Positions 46,355 to 55,105 of a stretch of 64,000 nt of DNA are shown here, piece by piece. The stretch lies in contig NZ_JBGGGT010000002.1 of NCBI RefSeq assembly GCF_041276405.1, forward strand, positions 2,455,001-2,519,000. The letters are read 5' to 3'. The stretch's first letter is position 1, and the number at the start of each line of letters is the position of its first letter. This DNA is from Microvirga sp. TS319. Its GTDB lineage: Bacteria > Pseudomonadota > Alphaproteobacteria > Rhizobiales > Beijerinckiaceae. The position numbers and the translations under genes were made by a program. The notes beneath the pieces are model-generated. The model saw only the letters and a list, made by a program, of their open reading frames with translations. It had not been told where the DNA came from and made no database searches.

Positions 46355-48010
46355 TCACGATGGACCGGCAGTGTCCGCGAGAGGTCCTGCGGTGTCGCGG
46401 ACCGACGATGCTGCATCTGGGGTGAGCCAACCTGTGGGGCGCTCGATCATGCGATGGACGCGTGGCACTTCGGGGCCCTGATGCAGGGCCAGCAATCTTT
46501 CCCCGATCGCGGCGTCTGCTTGGGTTCTGCGCTGATTGTGGCGCACATACTCCAGCCAGGTGGGGGTGTGATAACGCTCAAGCCACAGCTTGGGGTTTTC
46601 AAGATCGCGCAGCAGGGTCCAGTGGCGGGCGCCGTCGCGGCGCCTGACACGCCTGCGCAGGGCCATCACGGCCAAGAAGTCGGCTACGTCCTGCTCGCGG
46701 ATGAGGTACTCGATCGTCACGACGATCGGGCCGCTTCGGGGACGAATATCGAGCGCAACGGCGGGCTCCTTCCATCGGCTCAGCGGGTCGAGATTGAGCG
46801 ATTTCAACTCCGGCAAGGCATAACGCAGCCCAAAAGCGGCACCGGCAATGAGGACGCCTCCTGCAATCCACAGAGCCTCGCTCACGCCATACCGCTCAGC
46901 AAGCATTCCCCAGATCCAACTGCCGCAGGCCATGCCGCCGAAGGTGGCCATCTGGTAAAGCGCGAGCGCCCGGCCAACGACCCAGCGCGGCGCCGAGAGC
47001 TGCACGGTCACGTTGAAGCTCGACAGGCTCACCACCCAGCTCGCGCCTCCGAAGACCATGGCAACCATAGTGAGAACGGCTGATGAGCTCAGGCCCGCCC
47101 CGATCACGCAAACGGCAAAGCCGATGAAGCCCACGCGCACAATGGCCTCGATAGACAAGGATCGTCGTAGCCGGGCGGCGAGCAGGGCACCGCAGACAGC
47201 TCCTGCGCCGAAGGCACCGAGCAGAAGGCCGAAGGTCAGCGGCCCACCGTGAACCAGGTCCCGCGCGATGAGCGGCATCAGGGCCTGGACGGCGATCGCG
47301 GCCAGGCCGAACATGGCCCCGCGGACCAGGACGAGGCTGATGCTCGGCGACATGGCTACATAGCGCAGACCAGCCGCCATGGCGGTCCCAAGCGACTCCG
47401 GCGGCAGCACCCTGGGAGGCGTCTCAGGCCGCCAGCGGGCCAGCACCGCAATGAGACCAACGTAGCTTACGGCATTGACAGCGAAGGCCCCGAAGGCCCC
47501 GGCCGCGGCGACAATCGCGCCACCGATTGCCGGCCCAACGCTGCGGGCGATGTTGTAGCCCATGCTGTTGAGGACGATGGCACCGGGAAGATCAGAGCGT
47601 GGCACCATCTCCCCGACCAGGGATTGCCATGCCGGACCGTTCAAGGCGGTGCCACAGCCGATCAGAAAGGTGAAGAGGAGCAGGAGCCAAGGTGTCACGA
47701 GGCCGAAATAGGCACAGAGGGTGAGGCCGATCGAGACGACCAGCAGGAAAACCTGGGCCGTGAGCATGAGCTTGCGCCGGTCGAAATTGTCGGCAATGGC
47801 GCCGGCTGCCAGGGAGAACAGCATAATCGGCAATGTGGTGGATGCCTGCACCAGGGCGATCATGGCCGCCGACGCCCCGAGGGAGGTCATCAGCCAGGCA
47901 GCGCCGACCGACTCGATCAAACTGCCGAAATTCGACGCAAGACTGGCAAACCACACTGCCCGAAAGATGTGATGCCGGAATGGTGACAGCGCAGACGGCT
48001 GGTGTTCCAA
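46355..48010 (-). CDS. MFS transporter with C-terminal cytoplasmic domain (MFS_3 type)
   Basis: A 551-residue transporter of the EntS-like MFS_3 group. Twelve hydrophobic segments span about residues 15-405 (AVWFASLASNFGSLIESVGA, AGAIADNFDRRKLMLTAQVF with the MFS loop motif, GLLLGAFGAGAVCGALLAAR). A ~140-residue soluble domain follows (VTIEYLIREQDVADFLAVMA, HWTLLRDLENPKLWLERYHT), which is characteristic of this subfamily. Substrate is unknown, perhaps a siderophore or drug. It follows the Gfo/Idh/MocA gene on the same strand with a 101-bp gap. Confidence 0.88.
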   Translation of the reverse strand: MEHQPSALSPFRHHIFRAVWFASLASNFGSLIESVGAAWLMTSLGASAAMIALVQASTTLPIMLFSLAAGAIADNFDRRKLMLTAQVFLLVVSIGLTLCAYFGLVTPWLLLLFTFLIGCGTALNGPAWQSLVGEMVPRSDLPGAIVLNSMGYNIARSVGPAIGGAIVAAAGAFGAFAVNAVSYVGLIAVLARWRPETPPRVLPPESLGTAMAAGLRYVAMSPSISLVLVRGAMFGLAAIAVQALMPLIARDLVHGGPLTFGLLLGAFGAGAVCGALLAARLRRSLSIEAIVRVGFIGFAVCVIGAGLSSSAVLTMVAMVFGGASWVVSLSSFNVTVQLSAPRWVVGRALALYQMATFGGMACGSWIWGMLAERYGVSEALWIAGGVLIAGAAFGLRYALPELKSLNLDPLSRWKEPAVALDIRPRSGPIVVTIEYLIREQDVADFLAVMALRRRVRRRDGARHWTLLRDLENPKLWLERYHTPTWLEYVRHNQRRTQADAAIGERLLALHQGPEVPRVHRMIERPTGWLTPDAASSVRDTAGPLADTAGPS

Positions 48011-48111
48011 TGGATTGTTTCCTTCCCCGCACCGTGGTTTGACACGTGCAGCGTGTGCGATGTCAACGCGGCTCCTCTACTTTGGACAAACCACCGAGAC
48101 TATTGGACCTG

Positions 48112-49122
48112 TCAATGCTGTACACCCTTCCCGCCAGCGAGCACTGCCGAGACCAGGCGCTGGCTCGCCAAGGCTTCCTCGCCTGACACGCTAGGCTGGC
48201 GACGGTCATCAATTGCATCCACGAAATCAGCGATGAGGGCCCGGTGTGCATCATGAGGAAAGTCCATGATGCTTGCTCCGCTCCCCGTTGAACCTTCGGC
48301 CTCAACGATTTCCTCCCGCCCATCCAGGAAGGACAGGCGCAGCGTCCCGCCTATGAGCGATGCAAAACCCTTCGTGCCAATGACTTCAATGCGCTCAGGA
48401 TGCCCGGGATAGGCTGCCGTCGTCGCCATCAGGGTTCCCGGCGATCCGTTGCCCAGTCGCAGAAGTGCCGCGACGTAGTCCTCGGTCTCCATGCGGTGAA
48501 GATCGGTCGTCCGCACATCGGCGGCGATGACGCTGGAGACACCAACCAGCGATCGGAACAAATCGAGAGAGTGGATGGCCTGGGTCAGGAGAACGCCGCC
48601 GCCATCCCGGGCCAGGGTGCCACGTCCGGGCTCGTCATAGTAGCTCTGCGGGCGCCACCACGGCACAGACAGGAAACCCGCTTGAACCGTGCCGATCGCT
48701 CCCCCGAGCAGCGCCTGCCGCAGTCTGAGGCTGCCGGGCCTGAACCGCTGCTGGAGGACGACCCCGAACGTGACGCCCGCCGCCTGCGCCGCAGCAACGA
48801 GACGCTCGGCTCGATCGAGGGTCAGGTCCAGAGGCTTCTCCACCAGAACATGCTTTCCTGCCGCAAAACAGCGTTCCGACACCTCGAGGTGGCTACTCGG
48901 GGGTGTGAGGACCAGGACCCCGTCGACGGCCGGATCCTGGATGGCGGCATCGAGATCCGTCGTCGTACTAAAGGGAAACTGGTGCTGATAGGCCTGAACG
49001 CGCTCGGGCGTGCGGCTGGCTGCCCAGTGAACGTCGATCCGGTCCGAGAGATCGAGGAGGCTTTTCGAATGTGGTTGCGATGCGGGGCCAAGGCCGATGA
49101 TGGCTAAACCGATCTTCTTCAT
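48112..49122 (-). CDS. Gfo/Idh/MocA-family NAD(P)-dependent oxidoreductase
   Basis: A 336-residue sugar or inositol dehydrogenase-type enzyme. The Rossmann start is KIGLAIIGLGPASQPHSKSL, followed by DGVLVLTPPSSHLEVSERCF and the ELxxEKPL-type motif HVLVEKPLDLTLDRAERLVA, which holds the catalytic lysine. The C-terminal domain includes GGGVLLTQAIHSLDLFRSLV with the His/Asp residues. Substrate unknown. It lies upstream of the MFS gene on the same strand and may share a transcript. Confidence 0.9.
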   Translation of the reverse strand: MKKIGLAIIGLGPASQPHSKSLLDLSDRIDVHWAASRTPERVQAYQHQFPFSTTTDLDAAIQDPAVDGVLVLTPPSSHLEVSERCFAAGKHVLVEKPLDLTLDRAERLVAAAQAAGVTFGVVLQQRFRPGSLRLRQALLGGAIGTVQAGFLSVPWWRPQSYYDEPGRGTLARDGGGVLLTQAIHSLDLFRSLVGVSSVIAADVRTTDLHRMETEDYVAALLRLGNGSPGTLMATTAAYPGHPERIEVIGTKGFASLIGGTLRLSFLDGREEIVEAEGSTGSGASIMDFPHDAHRALIADFVDAIDDRRQPSVSGEEALASQRLVSAVLAGGKGVQH

Positions 49123-49434
49123 GAATGAGGGATCCTTCTGTCTGCGCGTCGTCCGGTCCGTGAAGGCACTCGGCGTTCGCCTGAACCTAAAGCGCGAGGC
49201 TGCCTACCGAAAAGAGATGGGCTTGCCTTATGGCGTTGGGCGTCCAATGAGGCATCCTTAACGGGTACCACCGGACTGCGGACAGTCGGATATCCTAAGT
49301 GACCCTTATGGGTCAGACATTCACATTCCGGGTGCTCAATGAACGTCAGCTCTGACCAACCAAAGCTGACCAAGGCTTTGCGTCGCAGGAGTGCCACGAG
49401 CAGAGTTCCCCCGAGGCGGCTTTCCCGACCCGCG

Positions 49435-49554
49435 CTACTCGCTTTTGCTGGAAAGCAATTCGTCGAGCTGCTCTAACTGCTCCGGCATTGCGGCCGCCGA
49501 GCCTTGTAGTGCTTCCTCGAGCGCCTCCTTGGACGGATAGACTTCGTGGGCCAT
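49435..49554 (-). CDS. Small acidic protein, 39 residues
   Basis: The minus-strand frame reads AHEVYPSKEALEEALQGSAA then AMPEQLEQLDELLSSKSE, a compact acidic helical protein with sensible codon use. The other frames here give low-complexity Arg/Ser sequence. The ribosome-binding site is weak. The 312-bp stretch 49123-49434 has no gene apart from a TGACCC/GGGTCA palindrome. Unknown function. Confidence 0.4.
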   Translation of the reverse strand: MAHEVYPSKEALEEALQGSAAAMPEQLEQLDELLSSKSE

Positions 49555-49649
49555 AGGCACCGCGCAATGCCGTGAAGCCCATTCACGGAGCCTGAATTCT
49601 AACCCGATTGAAGATTGATCAGCCTGGGATAACTTTGCTCTCTATCTGA

Positions 49650-50129
49650 ATGGTTCTCACCCCCACGTGGAGAGATCTGGTGCCTCATCCTCTCCTCATC
49701 CTTGGATGGCTGTTCCGTTTGACCTTTACCGGATTTTGCGTCGCCATCGTGAGTCTGGGCGTAGCATGCACTGCCGGCTGGCTTCCGATCGGCCAAAAGC
49801 CATCCTTCTTCGAACTGGATGGTCCCCGCCCTCTAAACTGCTACGGTGAGCGTGATTCCGATCCGCCCAACCCATTCACCGTCGAGTTCCTGGATCAGGG
49901 ATACACAGCCGTGATCAGGTTCGGGCAAGCCCAAGCCAGGCTGACGTTTGATCCCGGCCATGTTTGGAGCGTTTGGAAGAACGATGAGGTTGAACTCATG
50001 ATGGATCCCGAGATCTATATCTCTGGTCTTGGAGGTCATCAGATTGGGCCATGTGAACGGATCTGCTTGACCGCCAATCTCGGATACGCGACGCTATCGA
50101 ATATGCCTCCTTCAGGGCCATTTTCATGA
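49650..50129 (+). CDS. Hypothetical membrane-anchored protein
   Basis: A 159-residue protein. A hydrophobic segment LILGWLFRLTFTGFCVAIVS near the N-terminus serves as a signal anchor. The rest is a soluble domain with strands such as PFTVEFLDQGYTAVIRFGQA and a late cysteine pair (GPCERICLTANLGY). Not recognised. It lies alone between two oppositely oriented genes. Confidence 0.5.
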   Translation: MVLTPTWRDLVPHPLLILGWLFRLTFTGFCVAIVSLGVACTAGWLPIGQKPSFFELDGPRPLNCYGERDSDPPNPFTVEFLDQGYTAVIRFGQAQARLTFDPGHVWSVWKNDEVELMMDPEIYISGLGGHQIGPCERICLTANLGYATLSNMPPSGPFS

Positions 50130-50178
50130 AGTAGCGGGAAAGGGATAAGGTGATCCACCCTTCCCCCTTTCTCCCATT

Positions 50179-50781
50179 TCAAGCCGTGGGCACCCGGTAA
50201 TACAGCCTCATCTCACCAGGCAGTTCTTCCATCGGCACGGCCCGATCCAGGACACCACCGTTCGCTTCGATGACCTTGCGGGAGGCAAGGTTCGTGCCCT
50301 TGCAGGTGATCAGAACCCTCTCGAGCCCTTCCGCCTTTGCAACCGGAAGGAGCAGTCCCAAGGCGGCCGTGGCGTAGCCGCGCCGCTGCTTCCAGGACAC
50401 CACCGAGTAGCCGATATGGCCCAAACAATAGGGCGGCAACTCCTCTGTCCCAGGTTGGAAACGCAGCATGATGCTCCCGCAGAACGCGCCGTCCCAGATC
50501 CAGAAGAGACGGAATGGCAGGCGGGGAACAACACGCCCGTCGACAAGCGTCACGGTACCGTTCTGATCGGTGAGTCCCTCAAGGAAGGATCCTGGATCGG
50601 CCCGCAGGACCGTGAGCTGTTCCCGGCTGACGTCCCGGGTCGTGTCGGAGGACCACCCTTTCTCAAGAGCAGCCTCATAGTCGGGGAGGCGCTCCGGGCT
50701 GGGGGCAACCAGTTCGATCCCGCCACGGCCGACGAGCCGAGCCGGCGGTGCAGGCTCCTGGGGAAAGGGGGCGCTGTTCAT
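50179..50781 (-). CDS. GNAT-family N-acetyltransferase
   Basis: A 200-residue acetyltransferase. FRLFWIWDGAFCGSIMLRFQ is the central strand pair, CLGHIGYSVVSWKQRRGYAT holds the acetyl-CoA-binding RxxGxA-type loop, and GLLLPVAKAEGLERVLITCK with NLASRKVIEANGGVLD completes the fold. Substrate unknown. The ATG at 50781 is chosen because GGAGAGC precedes it; the TTG at 50793 overlaps that site. The 50782-51114 gap holds no clear gene. Confidence 0.88.
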   Translation of the reverse strand: MNSAPFPQEPAPPARLVGRGGIELVAPSPERLPDYEAALEKGWSSDTTRDVSREQLTVLRADPGSFLEGLTDQNGTVTLVDGRVVPRLPFRLFWIWDGAFCGSIMLRFQPGTEELPPYCLGHIGYSVVSWKQRRGYATAALGLLLPVAKAEGLERVLITCKGTNLASRKVIEANGGVLDRAVPMEELPGEMRLYYRVPTA

Positions 50782-51114
50782 TGAGCTCTCCAAAGTGTGG
50801 TACCGAGGAGAGCAGAAGCCAGGACCCTACCCTCCTCGGGAGGGTCCGCGGGATGATCAGGCTGACGTCAATGCAGCACCGTTCCCGCGCACCCTTTTAG
50901 GTGCGTGGAATTTTGCGCTTCATTGAACGAACGACTGATCATGACTTTAATCTTAGAATCGACGGACTCAAAGCCAAGCCCGATGATGGGCGGCAATTTC
51001 GAGTATCTGACCTTATGGAGCAAAGTCCGAAGGTCCGGCACGGTCGAGATCCCGGGACATCGGGCAAGCTTCACAGTATCGTGCAACTCCCATGCGATCG
51101 GAGGGAAGAGGACG

Positions 51115-52155
51115 ATGTCACGGGGCTTGGTCTGGACTGCCGCATTCCTGTTTCACGCCATCGTCGGTACCGCCGCTGCTGTACCGGAGCACGGGGTCGG
51201 AGTCCGCTCGCTGACCGCAGCCGCACCAGCTCGGGGCCAGTCGATCGGCCTGACCGTCTGGTATCCTACCGACGCGAAGGGCTCATCCGAGATGGTCGGC
51301 GAGAGCAGGATTTTCAAGGGAACGCCAGCGTTGTGGAATGCCCCTCCCGCGGACGGGCGTTATCCCGTCATTGTGATGGCGCATGGCGGCTTCAGGGCCG
51401 CACCGTACCACGAGGCCTGGATCGCAGCCGCCCTGGCCGCCCGCGGCTATGTCATCGGCGTCATGCGCCCACCCGCCCTCGGCCCGAAGGACGCCCGGAA
51501 AGCCGTCCCGGAACTCTGGCTGCGCCCTGCCGACCTCTCGGCAACCCTCACGGCTATTGAGAATGACCCAGACCTCGCCCCAAGAATCATGACCGGGAAG
51601 GCTGCTGTCGTTGGCTTCTTCCTCGGCGGCACGTCCGCCTTGGTCCTCGCCGGAGCCCGTTTCGATCCGGACCGCTATGCGCGCTCATGTGACCGGCCCG
51701 AGGCGGCCGTGGACTGTGCCTGGTTCGCCCGTGGCGGCGTCGACCTGATGGCGATTAATGCCGCGACGCTCAGCCGATCCTATCGGGACGAGCGGATCAA
51801 GGCTGTCGTTGCCGTCGATCCGGAACTGAGCACGAGCTTCGCTCCCGAGAGCCTCGCCGGGATCGAGGTTCCGGTCGACATCATCAATCTCGGGTCTCCC
51901 GGCACGATCCCCCCTGCCCTTGACGCATCGGGGTTCAGGACACTTCTCCCCACCTCCCGTTACGACACCGTTCCCGATGCCACGAGCTTCAGCGCGTTCA
52001 ATCCATGCACGCCGGACGGACCTGCCCTGCTGCGGGACGACGGGGACGACGATGCGATCTGCCGTAACGGCAATCGCCCCCGCGAGGAGGTTCACCACGA
52101 GATCGCGGCGAGGATCGCGGACGCCCTTCACCGGAACCTGTCGGCGCTGCCATGA
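51115..52155 (+). CDS. Exported alpha/beta hydrolase-like protein lacking the nucleophile serine
   Basis: A 346-residue protein of the platelet-activating-factor-acetylhydrolase/dienelactone-hydrolase-like group with a signal peptide (GLVWTAAFLFHAIVGTAAAV). Fold markers are IGLTVWYPTDAKGSSEMVGE, YPVIVMAHGGFRAAPYHEAW (oxyanion HGG), and IKAVVAVDPELSTSFAPESL. The nucleophile elbow reads VVGFFLGGTSALVLAGARFD: Phe stands where Ser is expected in GxSxGG. A single TTC-for-TCC change would do this, so it may be inactive. GGAGGGAAGAGG precedes the ATG. Its stop overlaps the next start (ATGA). Confidence 0.82.
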   Translation: MSRGLVWTAAFLFHAIVGTAAAVPEHGVGVRSLTAAAPARGQSIGLTVWYPTDAKGSSEMVGESRIFKGTPALWNAPPADGRYPVIVMAHGGFRAAPYHEAWIAAALAARGYVIGVMRPPALGPKDARKAVPELWLRPADLSATLTAIENDPDLAPRIMTGKAAVVGFFLGGTSALVLAGARFDPDRYARSCDRPEAAVDCAWFARGGVDLMAINAATLSRSYRDERIKAVVAVDPELSTSFAPESLAGIEVPVDIINLGSPGTIPPALDASGFRTLLPTSRYDTVPDATSFSAFNPCTPDGPALLRDDGDDDAICRNGNRPREEVHHEIAARIADALHRNLSALP

Positions 52156-52682
52156 CCCAGGAATGCACCGCCACCAATCGGTCGGCCTACCGGCGGACCG
52201 TGATCGTCGGGAACAGCGGGTCCGGGAAGAGCTGGCTGGCCGTCCGTCTCGCGCGGGTCGTCAATGGCGCTGTGATCGATCTCGATGCGATCCATTGGGA
52301 ACCGGGCGGCTACGGCAGACGGCGGGATGCCGAAGCCGCAAGGGCCATGGTGCGGGAGGCTGCCGCCGGCGAGCGGTGGGTGATCGAAGGCGTCTACGGA
52401 TGGCTTGCCCAGGAGGCCCTGCCCCGGGCCACCGCCCTGATCTGGCTCGACCTGCCGGAGGCCGAGTGCATGGCGAACCTCCGTCACCGCGGCCTGCGTG
52501 GCGGGGGTGACGAGGCCTCGTTTGCAGCGCTGATCGCCTGGGCAGGTGAATACCGCACGCGAGAGAATGCAAACTCATTCAAGGCCCATGAGGTAATGTT
52601 CGACGCCTGCGCCAGGAACAGGCTCAGGCTCAGGCTCAGATCGCGCGAGGAGATCCTGGGTTTCCTTGCCTCGGTTGCCTGA
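52152..52682 (+). CDS. P-loop kinase of the adenylate-kinase/FlaR type
   Basis: A 176-residue nucleotide-binding protein. It has TVIVGNSGSGKSWLAVRLAR (Walker A), AVIDLDAIHWEPGGYGRRRD typical of the DNA-topology-modulation (FlaR) group, RWVIEGVYGWLAQEALPRAT and ALIWLDLPEAECMANLRHRG. It starts inside the stop of the hydrolase gene (ATGA), so it is translationally coupled. Substrate not known. Confidence 0.85.
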   Translation: MTQECTATNRSAYRRTVIVGNSGSGKSWLAVRLARVVNGAVIDLDAIHWEPGGYGRRRDAEAARAMVREAAAGERWVIEGVYGWLAQEALPRATALIWLDLPEAECMANLRHRGLRGGGDEASFAALIAWAGEYRTRENANSFKAHEVMFDACARNRLRLRLRSREEILGFLASVA

Positions 52683-52849
52683 TCCGGCCCGCCACGCCGA
52701 CGTCATTCGTGCAAGTGCCATGAATGAATAGCCGGCACGCGGGCGGCTCCTCAGAAAGCCATGTTACAGGCATAGGCCCCGTCCGAGGAGTTCCCACTGC
52801 GGATCCCGCACGACGGTCATCCGGGTCACTTCCGCGGCGGATCGTAGGG

Positions 52850-53212
52850 CTACGTCCAATCCGCTGTTGCGTACCAGCATCGTGCGGAATCCACGGGCTT
52901 CTTCCACACGAGCGTCCTCACGAACTCCACCCCACCACGATCGAACGCGGCTGTGAGACGCTCCCTTTCCTCCTCATTGACCGCAGGCTGACCTTCCGCG
53001 TAGACGAAGCTCGCCGGACTGACGATCTGAACTGGATGCCCAGATCCGGCCTTCACCACGAACAGGACGCCACCGCGCGACGTATGCCGCGATCCTCCCG
53101 GTGATGGCGGCTGCCCTGAGACACCAATCCAGAATTTGGTAGCAAAGACCACAAGGCAGCAGGCAAATACCTGGAACCACTGCATTCTTACCGTCCGGGA
53201 TCGTGGAAGCAT
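52850..53212 (-). CDS. Hypothetical protein with signal anchor
   Basis: A 120-residue frame with a hydrophobic N-terminus (WFQVFACCLVVFATKFWIGV) and a hydrophilic remainder: GVLFVVKAGSGHPVQIVSPA, NEEERERLTAAFDRGGVEFV and KPVDSARCWYATADWT. The composition looks like coding sequence but I cannot name a family. Alone in a gap between plus-strand genes. Confidence 0.45.
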   Translation of the reverse strand: MLPRSRTVRMQWFQVFACCLVVFATKFWIGVSGQPPSPGGSRHTSRGGVLFVVKAGSGHPVQIVSPASFVYAEGQPAVNEEERERLTAAFDRGGVEFVRTLVWKKPVDSARCWYATADWT

Positions 53213-53298
53213 TCAACGCGTCGGCGAAAGGGTGGTTAACCCTGATTTGTCGTTGTAGCGTCCAGATCATTGATAGCCTTCCCATCGGAACCCCTCCC

Positions 53299-53910
53299 AT
53301 GACCATGACAGCGATGTTCGCGTATGCCGCGGCCCTCCTCGTCGACGTTGCGACGCCGGGACCCGCCATGTTCGGGGTCGTCTCCACGGGTCTGGCCCGA
53401 GGAACATCCGCCGCGGTCGCTGTCGGGCTCGGGATCGCCCTCGGCGACATCCTGCTGGTCAGCGTGGCTCTTCTGGGGCTGGTCGCCCTCACCGCCACGT
53501 TCGGGTGGGTGTTCGCATTCGTGAAGTATGCCGGTGCCGCCTACCTGATCTGGATCGGCATCACGATGTGGCGGTCCAAGCCAGAGCCCATGGACGGAAG
53601 GCCGACCGGGTCCCGTCGCACGTTCTGGAACATAGGGCTCGGGGCCACGATGGCGCTGGGCAATCCGATGGGGATTCTCTTTCATGCCAGCCTGATGCCG
53701 CTGTTGCTGGATCTCGGCTCGCTGACGATCCTCGACGCAGGGGTCGTTCTCGGCATTGTCTTCACGGTCAATACGATGACGATGGGGTTCTACGGCCTCC
53801 TTTCGGGGCGGGCCTCCTCCTGGTTCCGGCCGCAAGGCCGGGTGCGGTGGATGAACCGCATTGCCGGCAGCGCGATGGTCGGTGTCGGGGCCGTTATCGC
53901 GTCCCGGTGA
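53299..53910 (+). CDS. LysE-family amino-acid exporter
   Basis: A 203-residue membrane protein with about six hydrophobic segments. The N-terminal signature VDVATPGPAMFGVVSTGLAR is the LysE/RhtB TPGP motif, followed by GTSAAVAVGLGIALGDILLV and AYLIWIGITMWRSKP, then LGATMALGNPMGILFHASLM. Likely exports amino acids or homoserine lactones. Start at 53299, the first codon of the family N-terminus. Confidence 0.88.
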   Translation: MTMTAMFAYAAALLVDVATPGPAMFGVVSTGLARGTSAAVAVGLGIALGDILLVSVALLGLVALTATFGWVFAFVKYAGAAYLIWIGITMWRSKPEPMDGRPTGSRRTFWNIGLGATMALGNPMGILFHASLMPLLLDLGSLTILDAGVVLGIVFTVNTMTMGFYGLLSGRASSWFRPQGRVRWMNRIAGSAMVGVGAVIASR

Positions 53911-54054
53911 ATGTCTGAGGACAGGGGCTGTCCAGTGCCATGACATAAGACCTGCATGGGTTGCCGATGGGGTTGGACCGATCACAGGATTTTGGTGACG
54001 TTTGCTACCGAATGCCGAAAAGAGACGGCGTAATTCTCAAAATGCCGTTTGTGG

Positions 54055-54107
54055 GACCAAGCCGCTTGCTCCCGCAGGACCAAGCCGCTTGCTCCCGCAG
54101 CAAGCGG
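54055..54107. repeat. 23-bp tandem duplication with 9-bp hairpin
   Basis: GACCAAGCCGCTTGCTCCCGCAG, or rather its 23-bp unit, is present at 54055-54077 and 54078-54100. The second copy continues into AGCAAGCGG, making a perfect stem CCGCTTGCT/AGCAAGCGG (54085-54107) with a CCCGC loop. It could end lysE transcription, but no T-run follows. Confidence 0.75.
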
Positions 54108-54194
54108 GCGCACTGAAGAAGCGCGAGCACCTCATTGCCCCAGCCTCTGGGACCACCTCGATAAGAGGGACGGTCAGCAAACCTGAGGTGCGTC

Positions 54195-54857
54195 GTGAGC
54201 CATTCCGCCCAATGTCCCAGTCCATCCGAAGCTGCCAAGCGGCTCGGCGTCTCCGAAGGCTCCCCTACCGACACGGACTTCACCTTCGACCGCTTCGGGC
54301 GAGACGTGAACAATGATCTCGCCGATACGTTCGGCAATCTGGTCAACCGGACGCTTGCCTTCGTCGCCTCGCGCTTCCAGGGGACGGTGCCCGAGGGGGG
54401 AGCCCCGTCTGAACCGGAGCGCCGGTTGGAGCGGGAGTTGGAGCAGCATCTCAGTGCTCTCAGGCGCTACCACGCAAGCTGCTCCTTGCGAAAGGCGGCG
54501 GACGAGGTCCGGGCGATCTGGCGGCTTGCAAACGGCTATCTTGCGGCTCAGACACCGTGGGTGACGTTCCGCAGCGACCCCGAGCGGTGCCGGGTCGCGG
54601 TGAGGACGGCCATCAACCTCGTCGGGATCTGTGCGACCATCGCCTGGCCATTCGTTCCGAACGCGGCCGAGACGGTTCTGCGAGCCTTGGGCCGTCCACC
54701 AGGTGTTCCCGCTTGGCCAGCGGCAGGTGCCGCTGCACTGCGTCTTAGTGGGACAGGACGCACGATTCAGGCGCCGCCGCCCCTCTTCCGGAAGCTCACG
54801 CAGGACTGGGCTGACGAGCAGCGGAACAGGTTCGGCGGAGGCGATAAGGATAGGTGA
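54195..54857 (+). pseudogene. Orphan C-terminal part of methionyl-tRNA synthetase
   Basis: A 220-residue frame matching the anticodon-binding helical domain of MetG: FTFDRFGRDVNNDLADTFGN, LVNRTLAFVASRFQGTVPEG, LRKAADEVRAIWRLANGYLA, AQTPWVTFRSDPERCRVAVR and TAINLVGICATIAWPFVPNA. The catalytic Rossmann domain with HIGH and KMSKS is absent, and the first ~25 residues are unlike the family. It starts with GTG at 54195. Either a remnant of a second metG or a free-standing tRNA-binding module. Confidence 0.7.
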
Positions 54858-55105
54858 TATCACAGGACTTCGTGCCTCCGCGGTCCGATGAAAAGCCCGC
54901 CTCCGGGTGAGGCGGGCTGAAGCGGTCTTTGAATAAGCACTGTGCCAAACCGTGGTTATCCTACGCGGACCTCCCCTGGCATGTTCCTTCAGCGCAGGTT
55001 CCTGACAGGACAGAATTGCTAACCCCTCAAGCTCGTGGGAGAGTTCCCTGGGGCACCTACGCTTTGCAGGACCAGCGGACATCCGCCTGCGCAGGAGAAG
55101 GCAGC

